64,000 nt of DNA from Varroa destructor. Taxonomy: Eukaryota; Arthropoda; Arachnida; Mesostigmata; Varroidae. Position numbers and translations under genes: made by a program. Positions within the stretch are counted from its first letter, which is position 1; every line of letters starts with the position of its first letter. Location of the stretch: assembly GCF_002443255.2 (NCBI RefSeq), contig NW_019211457.1:32355309-32419308 (forward strand). The letters are read 5' to 3'. The notes beneath the pieces are model-generated. The model had not been told where the DNA came from. It saw nothing but the letters and a program-made list of their open reading frames with translations, and did no database searches. This document shows positions 22,498 through 33,727 of this stretch, piece after piece.

Positions 22498-22833
22498 TCA
22501 AAAAGCTGCGTTTTTTACAGGCTTGCCTAGATAACGAAACCGGCGGTAATTATAATTATATTTACAACAAAATACAGTCCCTTGTAAACCTGGTACGTTG
22601 ACAGTAGTCGACCAGTTCGTGGCAGATTGTTTTTGTCTAATTTCTAATTTCGAAACCCTCCAAGAATATGTCAAGTGTCCCGTCTCGTCTGTATAGCAAC
22701 TAGCAGTCGTAGCTGTGGAATGGCGTTGAAACAATTGTAAACCAGACTTGTAGTCCCTCGTAAGGGCGCTACAGATCCGGTTTTGTAGTGACCCTTCAAG
22801 TACGGTGAACATAGAGGTTCTGACTTCTCGCAA
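22498..22833 (-). CDS. Unrecognised open frame (111 codons), doubtful
   Basis: Contains SALTRDYKSGLQLFQRHST, CYTDETGHLTYSWRVSKLE and FCCKYNYNYRRFRYLGKP. Composition is plausible for protein but no family is recognised and splice sites are unclear. It lies upstream of Hv1 on the same strand. Confidence 0.15.
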   Translation of the reverse strand: MREVRTSMFTVLEGSLQNRICSALTRDYKSGLQLFQRHSTATTASCYTDETGHLTYSWRVSKLEIRQKQSATNWSTTVNVPGLQGTVFCCKYNYNYRRFRYLGKPVKNAAF

Positions 22834-24155
22834 TTAGCTTTGCCTGACGCTTCTTAGAACATATATAGATACTATTTACGTATGCGCAAAGTATTAGTAG
22901 AAGAATCTCGAACGTCCATGAGCCCCGAAATTAACCTCGTTTTTATAGCAAAACAGAAACATAATTGACCCATTTCGTTAAACTCATATACATCTTCCAG
23001 TAGTGGGCCGTTGCCTAGAATTGGCTATCCGTTTTCTGTCTAGGATCTTTCGTCATTGTCTAAGCGATGCTTTCCTTTGAATTGATAAAAAAACTGATGT
23101 GTCAAATTCGTTTGATTAAGTCATACTTCGCAGACTTGGATCGCAGTAGGATGCCAAAGTATTATTCATTATTTAGGACGCAAGCAACGTACATAAGCCT
23201 ATCCACGATAGGCTTAAATCTGTTGTATTGATCGTGAAATATCTATTTACATAATATAACAGTGTGTAATTTAAAGCGGCTCCTCAGATAATACAGGTAA
23301 GTAATGAAATTTATACAGCAAACACCGTTTTATTTAGTGTAAAACAATATCAATTGTATTAAGCACCATCTTAATTCCCTTAGTTCTTAAGGAGTGAATC
23401 TTGTACTCATTATCCAAAGTTTGTACTCCTAAAGTGAAAAAAACTATAATCATGTTAAGTGCCATGCCAACTGACCAAAATGGTGCAACATAAAACAATT
23501 GAAGTCAACTGAGGTAGGTCTGAAACGCATTAGAGTCGCCTGATATAACTTCGCGGCCGAATCAACGACTACGACCCTTAGCGTGTCTCGTAGTTGTTCC
23601 CTAAATTGATCGTCTACTTTATGCTAAATTAATGTATTGACGTAATGAGCAGACGACGTTTCTATCTCCGTTCCGTGATGACAGCGACCTAATCCATTGT
23701 AACGAGAATAAATAAATATAATAATATAAATAAACAAACCATCGGAGCTAGACTCAGATCATGATATCATTAACTAAGAGTAAGTTTATATAGTGTTTCT
23801 TCCTTTTGGTCTCCCTTTATTTTGCGATTTACTATGAGCCTATGTCCAATATAATGCATCTCTCAATCTAATCAACTGCTAACGATGACTGTGTGCGATA
23901 GTATCAACTAGTATTCAGCTTATTTTTTCGTGAGTTTACTATTAATTTTTTTTTGCTTCCTTGTAAAAAGTGCGTACGCATTGTTCCGCTTCTAAGTTGA
24001 TAGCAGTCGGACAAGAACACGATAAAGACATGACAAATCAACACAATCAGTAGAAACACCCGAATTCACTCTATGCAATTACATGGTAGCATTTAGTTTT
24101 CACTCACGAATTACGGCAGCATTTTGCGGTTCTTCTTTGTTAGTGATAAACATAC
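22834..24155. other. Gene-free stretch
   Basis: AT-rich sequence with short random frames. Nothing recognisable. Confidence 0.4.
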
Positions 24156-24380
24156 GTGTCTATCGACGTCGCCCGAATCGTCATTACCGTCGTACTGCGA
24201 GTTACCGTGAGCACAAACAGATGGCGCCACAATCATCGTCACAGTTCCCTTTCCTTCTAGAAGTTCACCACTCTTAATGCCTTGATACGAATGACGGTGG
24301 TGATGCTGATGATGTCGCTTACCAGCCGGAGAACCGCGATGAGGCGGACGCCGGGGCGCCAAAAGAATAAGTGGAAAACT
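24156..24380 (-). CDS. Candidate internal exon encoding a His-rich segment
   Basis: On the minus strand an acceptor TGTTTTGGTAG precedes 24380 and a GTATGT donor starts at 24155. The enclosed 225 bases are exactly 75 codons, open throughout. It encodes LAPRRPPHRGSPAGK, the cluster RHHQHHHRHS, then GELLEGKGTVTMIVAPSVCA and a DGNDDSGDVDRH tail. GC content is higher than the flanks. The host gene and function are unknown; a metal-binding or disordered linker is possible from the His cluster. Confidence 0.4.
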
Positions 24381-24815
24381 CTACCAAAACACTTGCCTTC
24401 AGACCGTAGCAGCGACATGCAGTCGCGGTGGACCAACTAAACAGAAACAGTGTTGCATAAAACGCAACAGCAATAACGCCGAAACAAACGCCGCACTAAA
24501 ACGATCTGTCTAGAGTATTGGGCTTCTACAGAAAATAGCCTGGATAATGCTGAAATTGACCCCTTCAGAATTTTAGCGGATGCCTCCCTACAAAATGTGC
24601 ACGGATGGAGATGGCACCGAAGTAACTTTCTTTTTCTTTCGAAACTTTTCATACTCATACCCCCCCCGATATGTAAGTTTAGCGATGTGAGATACGGCCT
24701 ATTAATTTTTCAATGGGTATTGGTTCAATGATACAGCTAGCTGTTGTGTTGTCGATGTCAGCCTGACCAGAGTGGAGTCACTATATCGACAAACGAGATG
24801 CCAGATGAAGGTCGA

Positions 24816-25064
24816 CTAAAGTGAAGTCAGACGACATCTGGCTGGTAGAGACGGTACTCCGGCATCCGGTCTCGAGACAAGTCGCATTGATGAAAACTGT
24901 AGACGGAAAGACGTTTTACGTTGTGATCGATAACGGCAGGTGAAACGGTCTAGCTCAAACGCGTCTCTGGCGTGTAAGTTAGTCTTGAAGAGAAAAGAAC
25001 CTTGTGTAGACATGTAAAGATACAGAGTTAGGGCGACGATTGGCAGACGAAGCAAACTTTGCAT
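24816..25064 (-). CDS. Small open frame with signal-peptide-like N-terminus
   Basis: ATG at 25064 in a good context (ATCAACATG) opens MQSLLRLPIVALTLYLYMST, a positively charged then hydrophobic leader, followed by a basic, Arg-rich 60 residues. It could be a short secreted peptide or the first exon of a longer gene: a CAAC/GTAAAA donor ends an exon at 24920, but its phase does not match the exon at 24156-24380. No family recognised. Confidence 0.25.
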   Translation of the reverse strand: MQSLLRLPIVALTLYLYMSTQGSFLFKTNLHARDAFELDRFTCRYRSQRKTSFRLQFSSMRLVSRPDAGVPSLPARCRLTSL

Positions 25065-28000
25065 GTTGATATTATCGTTATTAGTGTACAGTGAGTCTTC
25101 TGCAGTGGATCCCTTCCGTCGAGTGGTTCTCGAATTGTGTGTTTATGGATGAATGTCGAGGTGATATATCTATAGATTATACAAAGTTCCATCACTCGTT
25201 GAACCTCCTCCGGTTTTGTGTGACGAGGTCCTTGACTCGACTTATAATGTGATCGAAAAAGCCTGCCCTCAACAAGTTAACTGCAAATGTTGGGTACGGA
25301 TCTTTGTCTGCCATTAAAAGCATGTATGATTAAAAGCGCCTATAGGCTTATAGTTTGTTCAAAATTTTATTATCAATCACCTTATGTGCCGAATTTTCTT
25401 GGGGAGCTTGATTACCTCTTAGCTTGTTCGAGTTCATCTCCGTTATGCAATTGCCGCATCCATCCTGTCCACTGAGCAACCTTGATGCAATTTTCCAAAC
25501 GTAACTCTTAGTTCATCAATTTGATCGAGACATTCATTCTAATATACTATGATTATAGTATGATCGTATTTACGGTGTTCATACTGCTATGACGACGCTG
25601 ACCGAAGTTCAAAAATATAGCTATTTAACAACAGTAAAATCAGCACGATGTCTCGTTACGCGGTGTGATGAGAAAGTGAGACAAGATGTTGCCTATTCTG
25701 AAAGGGGCATTAAATGGGAAACGCTGTACAAATGTCATCACGTATAGGTGAACTAGCATGAACACTGCCGAATAACTGCACAGTGCATTACCTCGCCTTG
25801 TTTTACATATACTACATTATGTTTTTTGATGTGTTAGTAAGACTTTATAATTGATATAAGCATTTTATTTGTCTACTCGTATCATTTTCGAATATACTAT
25901 ACGATAGAGATAAGATGTCCGACAACAAAGATACGAAATCCCTGTATTAAATAGCTATGCCCTAGTTTCACAGTATTCGTTCATGCACAAGAGAAATTTT
26001 TATAGTTAGGCATTGTAATTCGTTTAGCCTAGATGAGGATGTCAATTTAGCAGAAACGGTTTCAACTCTAGCAGCCGTCAACGGTTTGCTTGTTACTCAT
26101 AGCGAATAGTCGAACACCTAATTTTCGAGATTGATTCGGGAGTAGTTATCAAGTTCCATTGTTAATAACCCATTATTGTTTGCTTCTGACGTCGTGTCGC
26201 CACTATTTCTGGCAAAGTGGCCTGCATCCGAAGCTACAAACATTGTTTCGTGCGAAAATTTTCGCACTTCTGTTTTTCGCTCATATATCACCTCGATGCC
26301 CCCAGATCATGGTATTAGTTGACTATTTGAAAATTTCGGAGCTGGTTCTAGTGCTGTACTTATTGAAGAAATAAAAATACGGATCTATTATTTTTTCCAG
26401 ATATGAAAGCTAGCTCGGAATGATCCTTGGGCTATAGAATTTCCGCACAGCGTAACATTTCCATAGCATCTTCTTTCATGACAGACTGCGGACATGTCAG
26501 CCATTCGTTTATCATACACCGCTTGGTTCTGTTCATATCCCTTAGAGGAGTCAGTCTCTGCTTCTGAACTACGCTAAATCAGTGTCAGTTATTAAGCGTT
26601 ACGCGAATCCATAGCCAAAATGATCTCGCCTATTTTCAATAAGAATACAGAATTCTGACGCTGAAACGTTAGTTGTAGCTTTTCAATCGAATGTTACTTT
26701 GATAGGCGTCGCCGTTCGTCAGAGTATCGTAACTCGCGTCTAGTCCACGAACGCCACGCTCTCAAGACGATACATCCTGTCAAAGTATAGCGTCGTATGA
26801 CAAAGCTTACGCTCGTAATTCAAAATGAATTACTGCTCGAAGCGACAAACTCATAGGGAAATAGTGCGTACCGTGCAAAAACTATAGGCAATGAACAGTC
26901 TGTAGAAGTTTTACGTTTGTACGAAAATAGCGTCCGATCGAACATGTATCTGAAAGCAAAGTAGAGACGAGGTGAGTCGATCGGATCCGCTGAGAAAGCA
27001 AATAACGTCTATGGACATACTAGATATATCCGCTGACGCAACATATTGCTAGTACATGCATTTATAGTTAAACTAAATAACTGATGGTGTATCAGCTCTA
27101 CTTGGACAGCATCGAACAGAGCAGAACAGTAACCGGTGTTGAATATCCAATGTCTTTTTTTATTGTTGTGATCTCATAAATTGGCCATTGGTCAAGATCT
27201 TACAAGGTGATGACTGGTATTTAAACAAAGGCTTAAAACTGCCCAGGTTATCTATGTTTATAAAATTGCTGATCAGCTGAAACATCAATGATTTATAGGG
27301 TGTGGTTTGAGTTATTGTCCCTCTTAACATATAGTTCTTCAATGTAGTGGCACTTTTCTTCAATGAAAAGTTTGCTTTTTTTTTCTTTCTTTTATCTCCA
27401 AGTGCTCTTTCAAATGTTAATCGACAGAGAAAATATTTTTGTACAATCATGCTAAATTTCTAGATAAACAGCATCGCGTCACTCTTGACACACAAATTAT
27501 TCTAAATTATCAGCATAATTGCGCATAGCTTTAGGAGTCCTGGCATTTTTTAATGGAGCTCGCAGATTTTTAGTTTGCGAGATCGTGAACCCCAGAACAT
27601 ACGCTGAGGAAGCTGTAGTGCTCTACGGCCGCGCGTGGCTCTGTCTCATATAATCATTACTAACAGTATTGTCAAGGCACCTGGTGACTAAATGGTGTTT
27701 GAATGATCTTTTACGTTGTCTTACTTCACGGTATCTAAGTCAGGATATACAGAATAAGAGGTCTCGCAAGCGATGGATGTTTGCCAATATACCAGGTATT
27801 CTTTTTGCCGCTCCAAGTAAAAAGTGAAAGCTCTGGACATAAAAAACAAAACTGTCTTTCAGAGTTCGTATTGCTTTTGCAATACGACGTTTTTTATTAC
27901 GATGCGTTTACCAGAATAAGTCGTATGGGTCGACCATTTTTTTCATTCCGCTTTGCTGGTTACCTCTGGCATAAAGCGTCTCTTCTAATTGCTCGGTGCG

Positions 28001-28084
28001 CGTTTCGCCGCAGAGAAAGTTCGTAGCTGAAGTCGACAAATAACAATCTTCTACGTACACTACAATATAGTTTTTCCTTCGCAG
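25065..28084. other. Gene-poor stretch
   Basis: Short frames only; nothing supported. Confidence 0.45.
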
Positions 28085-28216
28085 GCCATAAGAACAATGT
28101 ATGCGTTTGCTGTCATCCCAATAATAACGACAACGGCCGGTTCCGTTTGCTTTGTTTCTCTGCTTTTTTCAATTATGTTTCTGCTGCGAGTGATGAACGT
28201 CTACAGAGTTGTATAG
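28085..28216 (+). CDS. Candidate membrane-segment exon
   Basis: A strong acceptor (TTTTTCCTTCGCAG) precedes a frame reading AIRTMYAFAVIPIITTTAGS then VCFVSLLFSIMFLLRVMNVY up to TAG at 28214-28216. Two hydrophobic stretches suggest one or two membrane helices. It may belong to a receptor-like gene or pseudogene related to the one at 33-40 kb. The true 3' end, stop or donor, is unresolved. Confidence 0.3.
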   Translation, partial: AIRTMYAFAVIPIITTTAGSVCFVSLLFSIMFLLRVMNVYRVV

Positions 28217-28841
28217 AGCCTTGGTTTGCAAACGAATTACCTCAGGCTGACAAACAATGTAGGGGATCAATACATCACGAATGGCCCACCCTGAGTACCT
28301 TTACCACAAAGTACTTAAAGTTTATCTTGACTCTCTCTGTAGACGCTCACTTGGAATCTAGTTGACGAGCAGCCAACATTCGAAGAAAAGCTATTTTACG
28401 ACTGATTGCTTCCTATATCATTCTCGTCAAGCTGAAACGTTATTGTTTTAAAAGAACGTTCTGATCGCTAGGAAAGCTTAAGGAAGGCAGCGTTGTGTCC
28501 ACTTGGAGGCGCCTCGAAGTAGCGAAATCAACATATCGAAGAACGCTCATAGCCCTAAACTATGCGGTTGCTTAATATTTCGACCTCGTTGTAACACTCC
28601 CTGGAACGAGCTGACATTTCCTGGACACTCACTGAGCGCTGGTCCCATCTCCTCAGTATTCCCTTTGAAATCAGTCGTCTATATAGGCACATCTGTATAG
28701 TTATCTAACTGAACTCAAAAATTAGACATTAAAGCACATTTAAATAAAGAAATTACGATCGAATTGTTGTGATTATGTTCAGCGCAATAGTTTTCGATAC
28801 TATCCCGTATAAATCTATTCTTGTTTTTTCGGTCATGAAGC

Positions 28842-28869
28842 ATATATATATATGTATATATATATACAC

Positions 28870-28908
<39 letters not shown>
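28842..28908. repeat. (TA)n microsatellite, interrupted
   Basis: Long TA array with two short interruptions (TATGTATA and TACACGTA). Confidence 0.95.
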
Positions 28909-28909
<1 letters not shown>

Positions 28910-29153
28910 TACGCTATTTTTTCGATGCGTTATTGCAAATTGTCTTCTACTATCATTCATAGAAAACTGTTCTCTTCAGAAATTATGACATCCATTACAT
29001 TTTGCTATCTGTCCTCTTATGTCGTAACATGACAACGTAACTTAGAAACTTTACGCTGAAGAATTGGCTAAATATTCAAATTGAAATATTTACGATCCGG
29101 TAGCGCCCGTAGTTAATTAAAGCGATCAAAGAAAGGTTTAATAAAATTCCCTC

Positions 29154-29171
29154 TTTTTTTTTTTTTTTTTT
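29154..29171. repeat. Poly(T) tract
   Basis: About 18 T followed by ACAG, which resembles a splice acceptor, but no coding exon follows. Confidence 0.8.
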
Positions 29172-30659
29172 ACAGTAAATGCCAATATCTTCGTATCCCT
29201 ACGTCTTTTTTGGACCTCGACCCTCGCAACATACTATTAATTACTAGCATAGTTTTTTTAAATTGCCGATTCGGTAAACTTATTTGCATTTAGGTGGTTT
29301 GGTCTGTATGCGAAAAAAGGCAATGGCCTTTTTTTCTGATAAACCTCGAGCGCGTTTGTTGACGGTATTACAAAACATATACTAATAATGAGAATTATAT
29401 CTACGAAGCTGATACATGAGAAAGATCTCGATATAAACTCATATATTTCCCGATATTCTCATATAATAAGATTCAGATATTAACTCATATCATTATTAAA
29501 AAACTTATTTAGTACCGCGAGTAGTAGTCAAGAAAGCGACAAGAATGCCTGCTCGTCAGTCGTTGCTATCTACTTTTTTTCTAAATAGATTATTTAATTT
29601 CGATTCTATTTCAAACAACTAGGCTATAATGATTTTACCCTAAACTCACGATAACTTTACGATGTTCAACATAAGGTTCTGAAAATAACTTTCTACGTTT
29701 TACGCCAATGGAAATTGTTAGGTTAAATTAAAACGACGGTGGCGCAAAGTGGTCTCCGCTCGCAACTACTTGCAAGTGTACTGCTGTAACAATTTTAGGC
29801 TTCTTATAACACAGTTATTCAATTATCAGTGTTTTTTTGGCCTTCTGCACCTTTTCTTGTAAAGGTCTAATAAATAGCCTTACAATTTATAGAACGTTTT
29901 TAGATACACAGCACCGGATTTACAGAACAGTATGTAAAGTGAATAGAATAGCGTCGGGAAACGGGCCGTAAGAATAACGCCCTTTCGAAAAGAAAAAAAA
30001 CCTGACCAATTTAACCGAAATAGTATTAAGGCTACATGGAGGAATACCCCATACTTAACGTTATATACAAAGAAGAGATTGGTAAACGTATCGGTTGGAT
30101 GACAATAGCTGACCACATTTGTTTCGCTATTGATTGAACAATGTGGTCTGGCTACAAAATGAATAGTTGTACAAAATATGTCGTCGCCTCATAAGAACGG
30201 AAGAATCATCTATCAGTAAAGATGTATTATCTAAAAGTGTTTGATATTCATATGGCCTAAATCGTTCATTCTTAGGCCGAGGGTCTAGCAGGAGTGCGCT
30301 CCTTCGTTGACTTCTCGTAAGCTTGTGAGATGTATACGTTACTCCATTCTGCCTCGTCAGTTTTGCCCGAGTTTTTGCATTTACGTGCACTGACCTAAAA
30401 CTCGGGCAAGTCCTAAACGTGTTCGATCCTTCGTTCATTTGACTTTTTCTCATAAATCATATTTCAGTTATAATACGATTCGATCTGAACAAAAGCATGA
30501 AGGTTTCTCTAGCTATTTATGGTCCGGTTATACCATGTTAAATTTGTTCATATTGTATTAATTGTGATCTGAGAATTTCTAAAATATACTATAATTATCC
30601 TTATTAAAAGTAAGCATTCTAAAGCTTATCAGCTTTTTCATAGTACAAACATTATAGCG

Positions 30660-31050
30660 GTTAGGCTTCATCATCCCTTCCGGGCATTTTCGCCATAATC
30701 GACCAGTTAAAACCTAACAAAGCTGCGAATAGTGGCACCGTCATTAGATGCCACAAGTTTTTCCAAGTATGCATTTACGTTAGGATGATGTCCTTCTGGT
30801 TCATTTGCATCGACCCACTGATGTGACCGTCCGCAATGATTGTAAAGGATTGATCAGTTTAATACGGCAACGAATTAACTTCACAGCAAACGTCTCTAAT
30901 TTTGTTCCCCGCTGAAATCATATGGCTGCCAACTTTAGGCATTTACGAACTATGTGACACTTAACGCCTGTCGACTGACGGCTATCTCCGCCGCTCTACT
31001 TCCTAGATTGAGCTCATATTGGTAAAGCGCTTGAATTTTGTTCATTGTCA
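30660..31050 (-). mobile_element. Mariner-type transposase N-terminal relic
   Basis: On the minus strand a start at 31045 gives MNKIQALYQYELNLGSRAAE then IAVSRQALSVT, the first helix-turn-helix of mariner transposases. After a stop and frameshift it continues as WVDANEPEGHHPNVNAYLEK and LVASNDGATIRSF, matching the GRPS..D...L..LV..N...T.R region. The catalytic domain was not found. It is a dead fragment, distinct from the copy at 18.7 kb and in opposite orientation. Confidence 0.55.
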
Positions 31051-33155
31051 TGACTCGCTACGATCTGCCTGTCGAAAACGCGAACGACGAGATCCGGCTT
31101 GACGGTCTCAGGTTTAGAAGAAGACGAAAGCCTCTAGAGAAAAGGCGCGCGATTCAAAAAAGTGTAATTTGGAGAATATAGGATTAAAGTTCGTCACGTT
31201 TCACACGAAACGATTTAATACATGAAGACAGGTATTGGATCAACGTGTCTCGCCCGCAACAACACAGATAGCAGCAGCGGATGTCTCTGCTCCATGTAAT
31301 AGCCTTTTATTTCTATTACGATTTTGATTATGGCTGCGTCTACGTTTGTCGCAAGTTGTTTGCAAAATGCACTCGCTAGAAACTTTTCAATCGTAATCGC
31401 GAACCTGCACTCGCTCAAGCAAACTGCACAAGGAAAAATTTTCAGGTTCGGGTTCTGGGTGTACAATGGGTTAAAGATCCCGAAAATCTAAAGGCTTCCA
31501 CCTGTGATAAATAATTTCGACTATCGAGGGCAAGGTCTGTTATATGTGCAAACACTCTGCGAGTATCAAAAATGGCTTTTCGTGCCATTATTAACATTTG
31601 TTTTCACCTTTACGGTCTAGTTCCTATTATGGCTATTACATGTATAAACGTTTTTCTCGGATTCCGACGAGTCGAATATAGACCCTTGAATCTATACAAG
31701 TTTAGTTTCGGTGGGGTTTGTCCGACGGAGAAGTATCTTAAGGTATTTTAGCTCATATTCAGTTCTCAGAAACGTTCTGGCTCCCGAATGTAGAGTTCCA
31801 ATTATTCTGTACAGATGCGTTAACTATCCTAAATACTCATAACATTTTATCTACGCCTTTACCATCTTGAAGAATCGTTTAATCATGTCTATGAGAGTGC
31901 AGTAAATCTTTGTTTAGTTTCGGCTATTCAAACGATGTGAGTGTGTAATCTTCACTATATAAGCTCCAAAACTATATCGAGGTTTGCTAGAAGCAATGAC
32001 CGAAGTAAACGATCCCCGTTTCAGCAGATCGGAAATATGTGTGTGAAATTATATCGCTGCTGTTTTCTGAACTTGAAGTTGCACCATAATTACTACCAAC
32101 TTAATGTACCCTCACGTTATTTGAACTAATTAATTTCTATTCGTTTGCTGGTATTGAAGGAAGAGTTTTCCCGTTCGACCCTCCACGTCTGATTTGATTT
32201 TAGATACACACTATGAAAAGTGACAGGAGCCGCTTAGTGGATCATTACTATTATTTGGATAGTCTCCAATTTCTATACCTAAACTAAGAATTAGACATTC
32301 AACCGGCTAGAAGCAAATCATTTTCATAAAATAACATCGAAAAATCAAATTGGCCGTTTCAAATTGTGTGACCATTTCACTTACGCCTCAGATGGTTGCT
32401 GCTATTGTAAGTTTATCATGAGCACTCAATAATTCCCTATCAACTGAGAAAAAGACATTCGATGTTTCCAAAGCATTACGAACAAAGTACCCACAGTCCA
32501 AGAAAATCATGTCTGCAGCGACTTTGTTTGTATTATTGTTCTTCAAAGACCATTCCACAGATCTTTCGATAGAATAGTTGTATAAGAATTATTCAACTTG
32601 AGCGTCGTCCTATTACCCTTTTAAAGCCTCTTTAGTAGACAACTGCGTGTTTAGCTAAAGAAGAATTGCTCTTTTAACTTGAATCGACTGAATGTTCACG
32701 GACTCAAATACTTAACAGGAACAGATCGGGTCGTCAGAGTACACAATGAAGACGAAGCAAAAATTTAAAGGTTTAGTGGGATTACACAGAACTAGATCAT
32801 CGCCCCGGTTGTCCACCGTCGTCCAAGCCTGAATCTACTTAAAACTCAACAATATTTCCGTGCGCGCACTTCTGAAACACAACAATCTCTAAACGTCCGT
32901 TTAATGGGGGACAGCTTTGACTGAAAAATATTTTGGATATACTTTGTTCATCTCTGATGTTTTTGGCAAAAATCATGCCAAGAAAAACGCTAAAACACAA
33001 CTATGATGGCTCCGACTTTCCATTCTTCTGTCCGCCATTATCCGGTACGAAACGCTGGTAAATTTTTTTTTCCATTTTCTTCGTTTTATCTAACAGGTGC
33101 ATTGGCTAGGACAAGCAGCCTATTTGGTTAGAGTCCAAAAAATGCCACAGAAGAT
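31051..33155. other. Gene-free stretch
   Basis: Only short random frames; nothing recognisable. Confidence 0.4.
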
Positions 33156-33533
33156 ATGAAGAAGTCAAGACGTGTCAAGGAACGCTTGACGCTCGACAGA
33201 ACGAAGGAGGCTTCATGTAAAAAACTATTCTCCTCTAGATTTTATATGCGCATAATTCGTTTAGTCACCGCATTGGTAATTTTGGATACAGTTTTTAGTA
33301 GTAGTAGTTCAGAAAGAACTGATTTAGAATTACAAATCGATGGGTTCAATCCCTTCACTATCGTAATTGAGACAATAACTCTTTCGCTGACATTTTGTTA
33401 CAAACATAAAAAGCAAAAAAATTCAAGTGGGATGTTTGTGAAATCGGTGGTGTTATGTGGACAAACACGAAGTTCATTATTGCGATTAATTAGGGCTAAA
33501 TATATTTGCATCGTTTTTTTTCTTCTCATAAAT
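33156..33533 (+). CDS. Candidate first exon of a gustatory-receptor-like 7TM protein
   Basis: ATG at 33156 starts 126 codons ending at an excellent GTAAGT donor (33534), phase 0. A basic N-terminus is followed by hydrophobic segments FYMRIIRLVTALVILDTVF, NPFTIVIETITLSLTFCY and AKYICIVFFLLIN, separated by a polar loop (SSSSSERTDLELQIDG) and a basic loop (KHKKQKNSSGMFVKS). That pattern fits TM1-TM3 of arthropod gustatory receptors, cell-surface ligand-gated cation channels used in taste and contact chemosensation. There is no diagnostic motif in this part; the inference rests on topology plus the downstream exons. A different membrane-protein family remains possible. Confidence 0.4.
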
Positions 33534-33687
33534 GTAAGTGCAGCTCCGCGTAACCCTTTTTGAAAAATATCTACTTAGGTCACGATGGCAGCCTGTACAG
33601 GCTCAGTGCATTGACATGATCGACTTTCTCTTCATATATTCATACAAAATTATAGTATTGACGTTTTTACCATCTTTGTAATTTCAG

Positions 33688-33727
33688 GTGGCCGAACCAA
33701 GATGACTTCGCCGATGGACCCACGATG
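33688..33727 (+). CDS. Candidate micro-exon
   Basis: Forty bases between a textbook acceptor (TTTGTAATTTCAG) and donor GTGAGT. One frame reads WPNQDDFADGPTM; another gives a start, MTSPMDPRW. Neither joins the 33156-33533 exon in phase, so the owner is unknown. Confidence 0.3.

Larger units (their letters stand above)
28217..30659. other. Gene-poor AT-rich stretch
   Basis: Contains the TA microsatellite and a T tract listed separately. A minus-strand frame at 29880-30116 carries RLNWSGFFSFRKGVILT, which vaguely recalls the last segments of insect gustatory receptors but is too weak to call. A 108-codon minus frame at 30127-30453 is unrecognised. Confidence 0.4.

Noticed and set aside
28715..29032. 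Frames with long Tyr/Ile runs on both strands
   Set aside because: Pure translation of the TA microsatellite.
29880..30116. Minus-strand frame with SGFFSFRKGVILT recalling gustatory receptor TM6-TM7
   Set aside because: The terminal TYxxxxxQ motif is absent and there is no supporting exon; too weak to call.
33343..33356. GGGTTCAATCCC resembling a tRNA T-arm
   Set aside because: Lies within the receptor-like coding exon and has no matching stems or A box.
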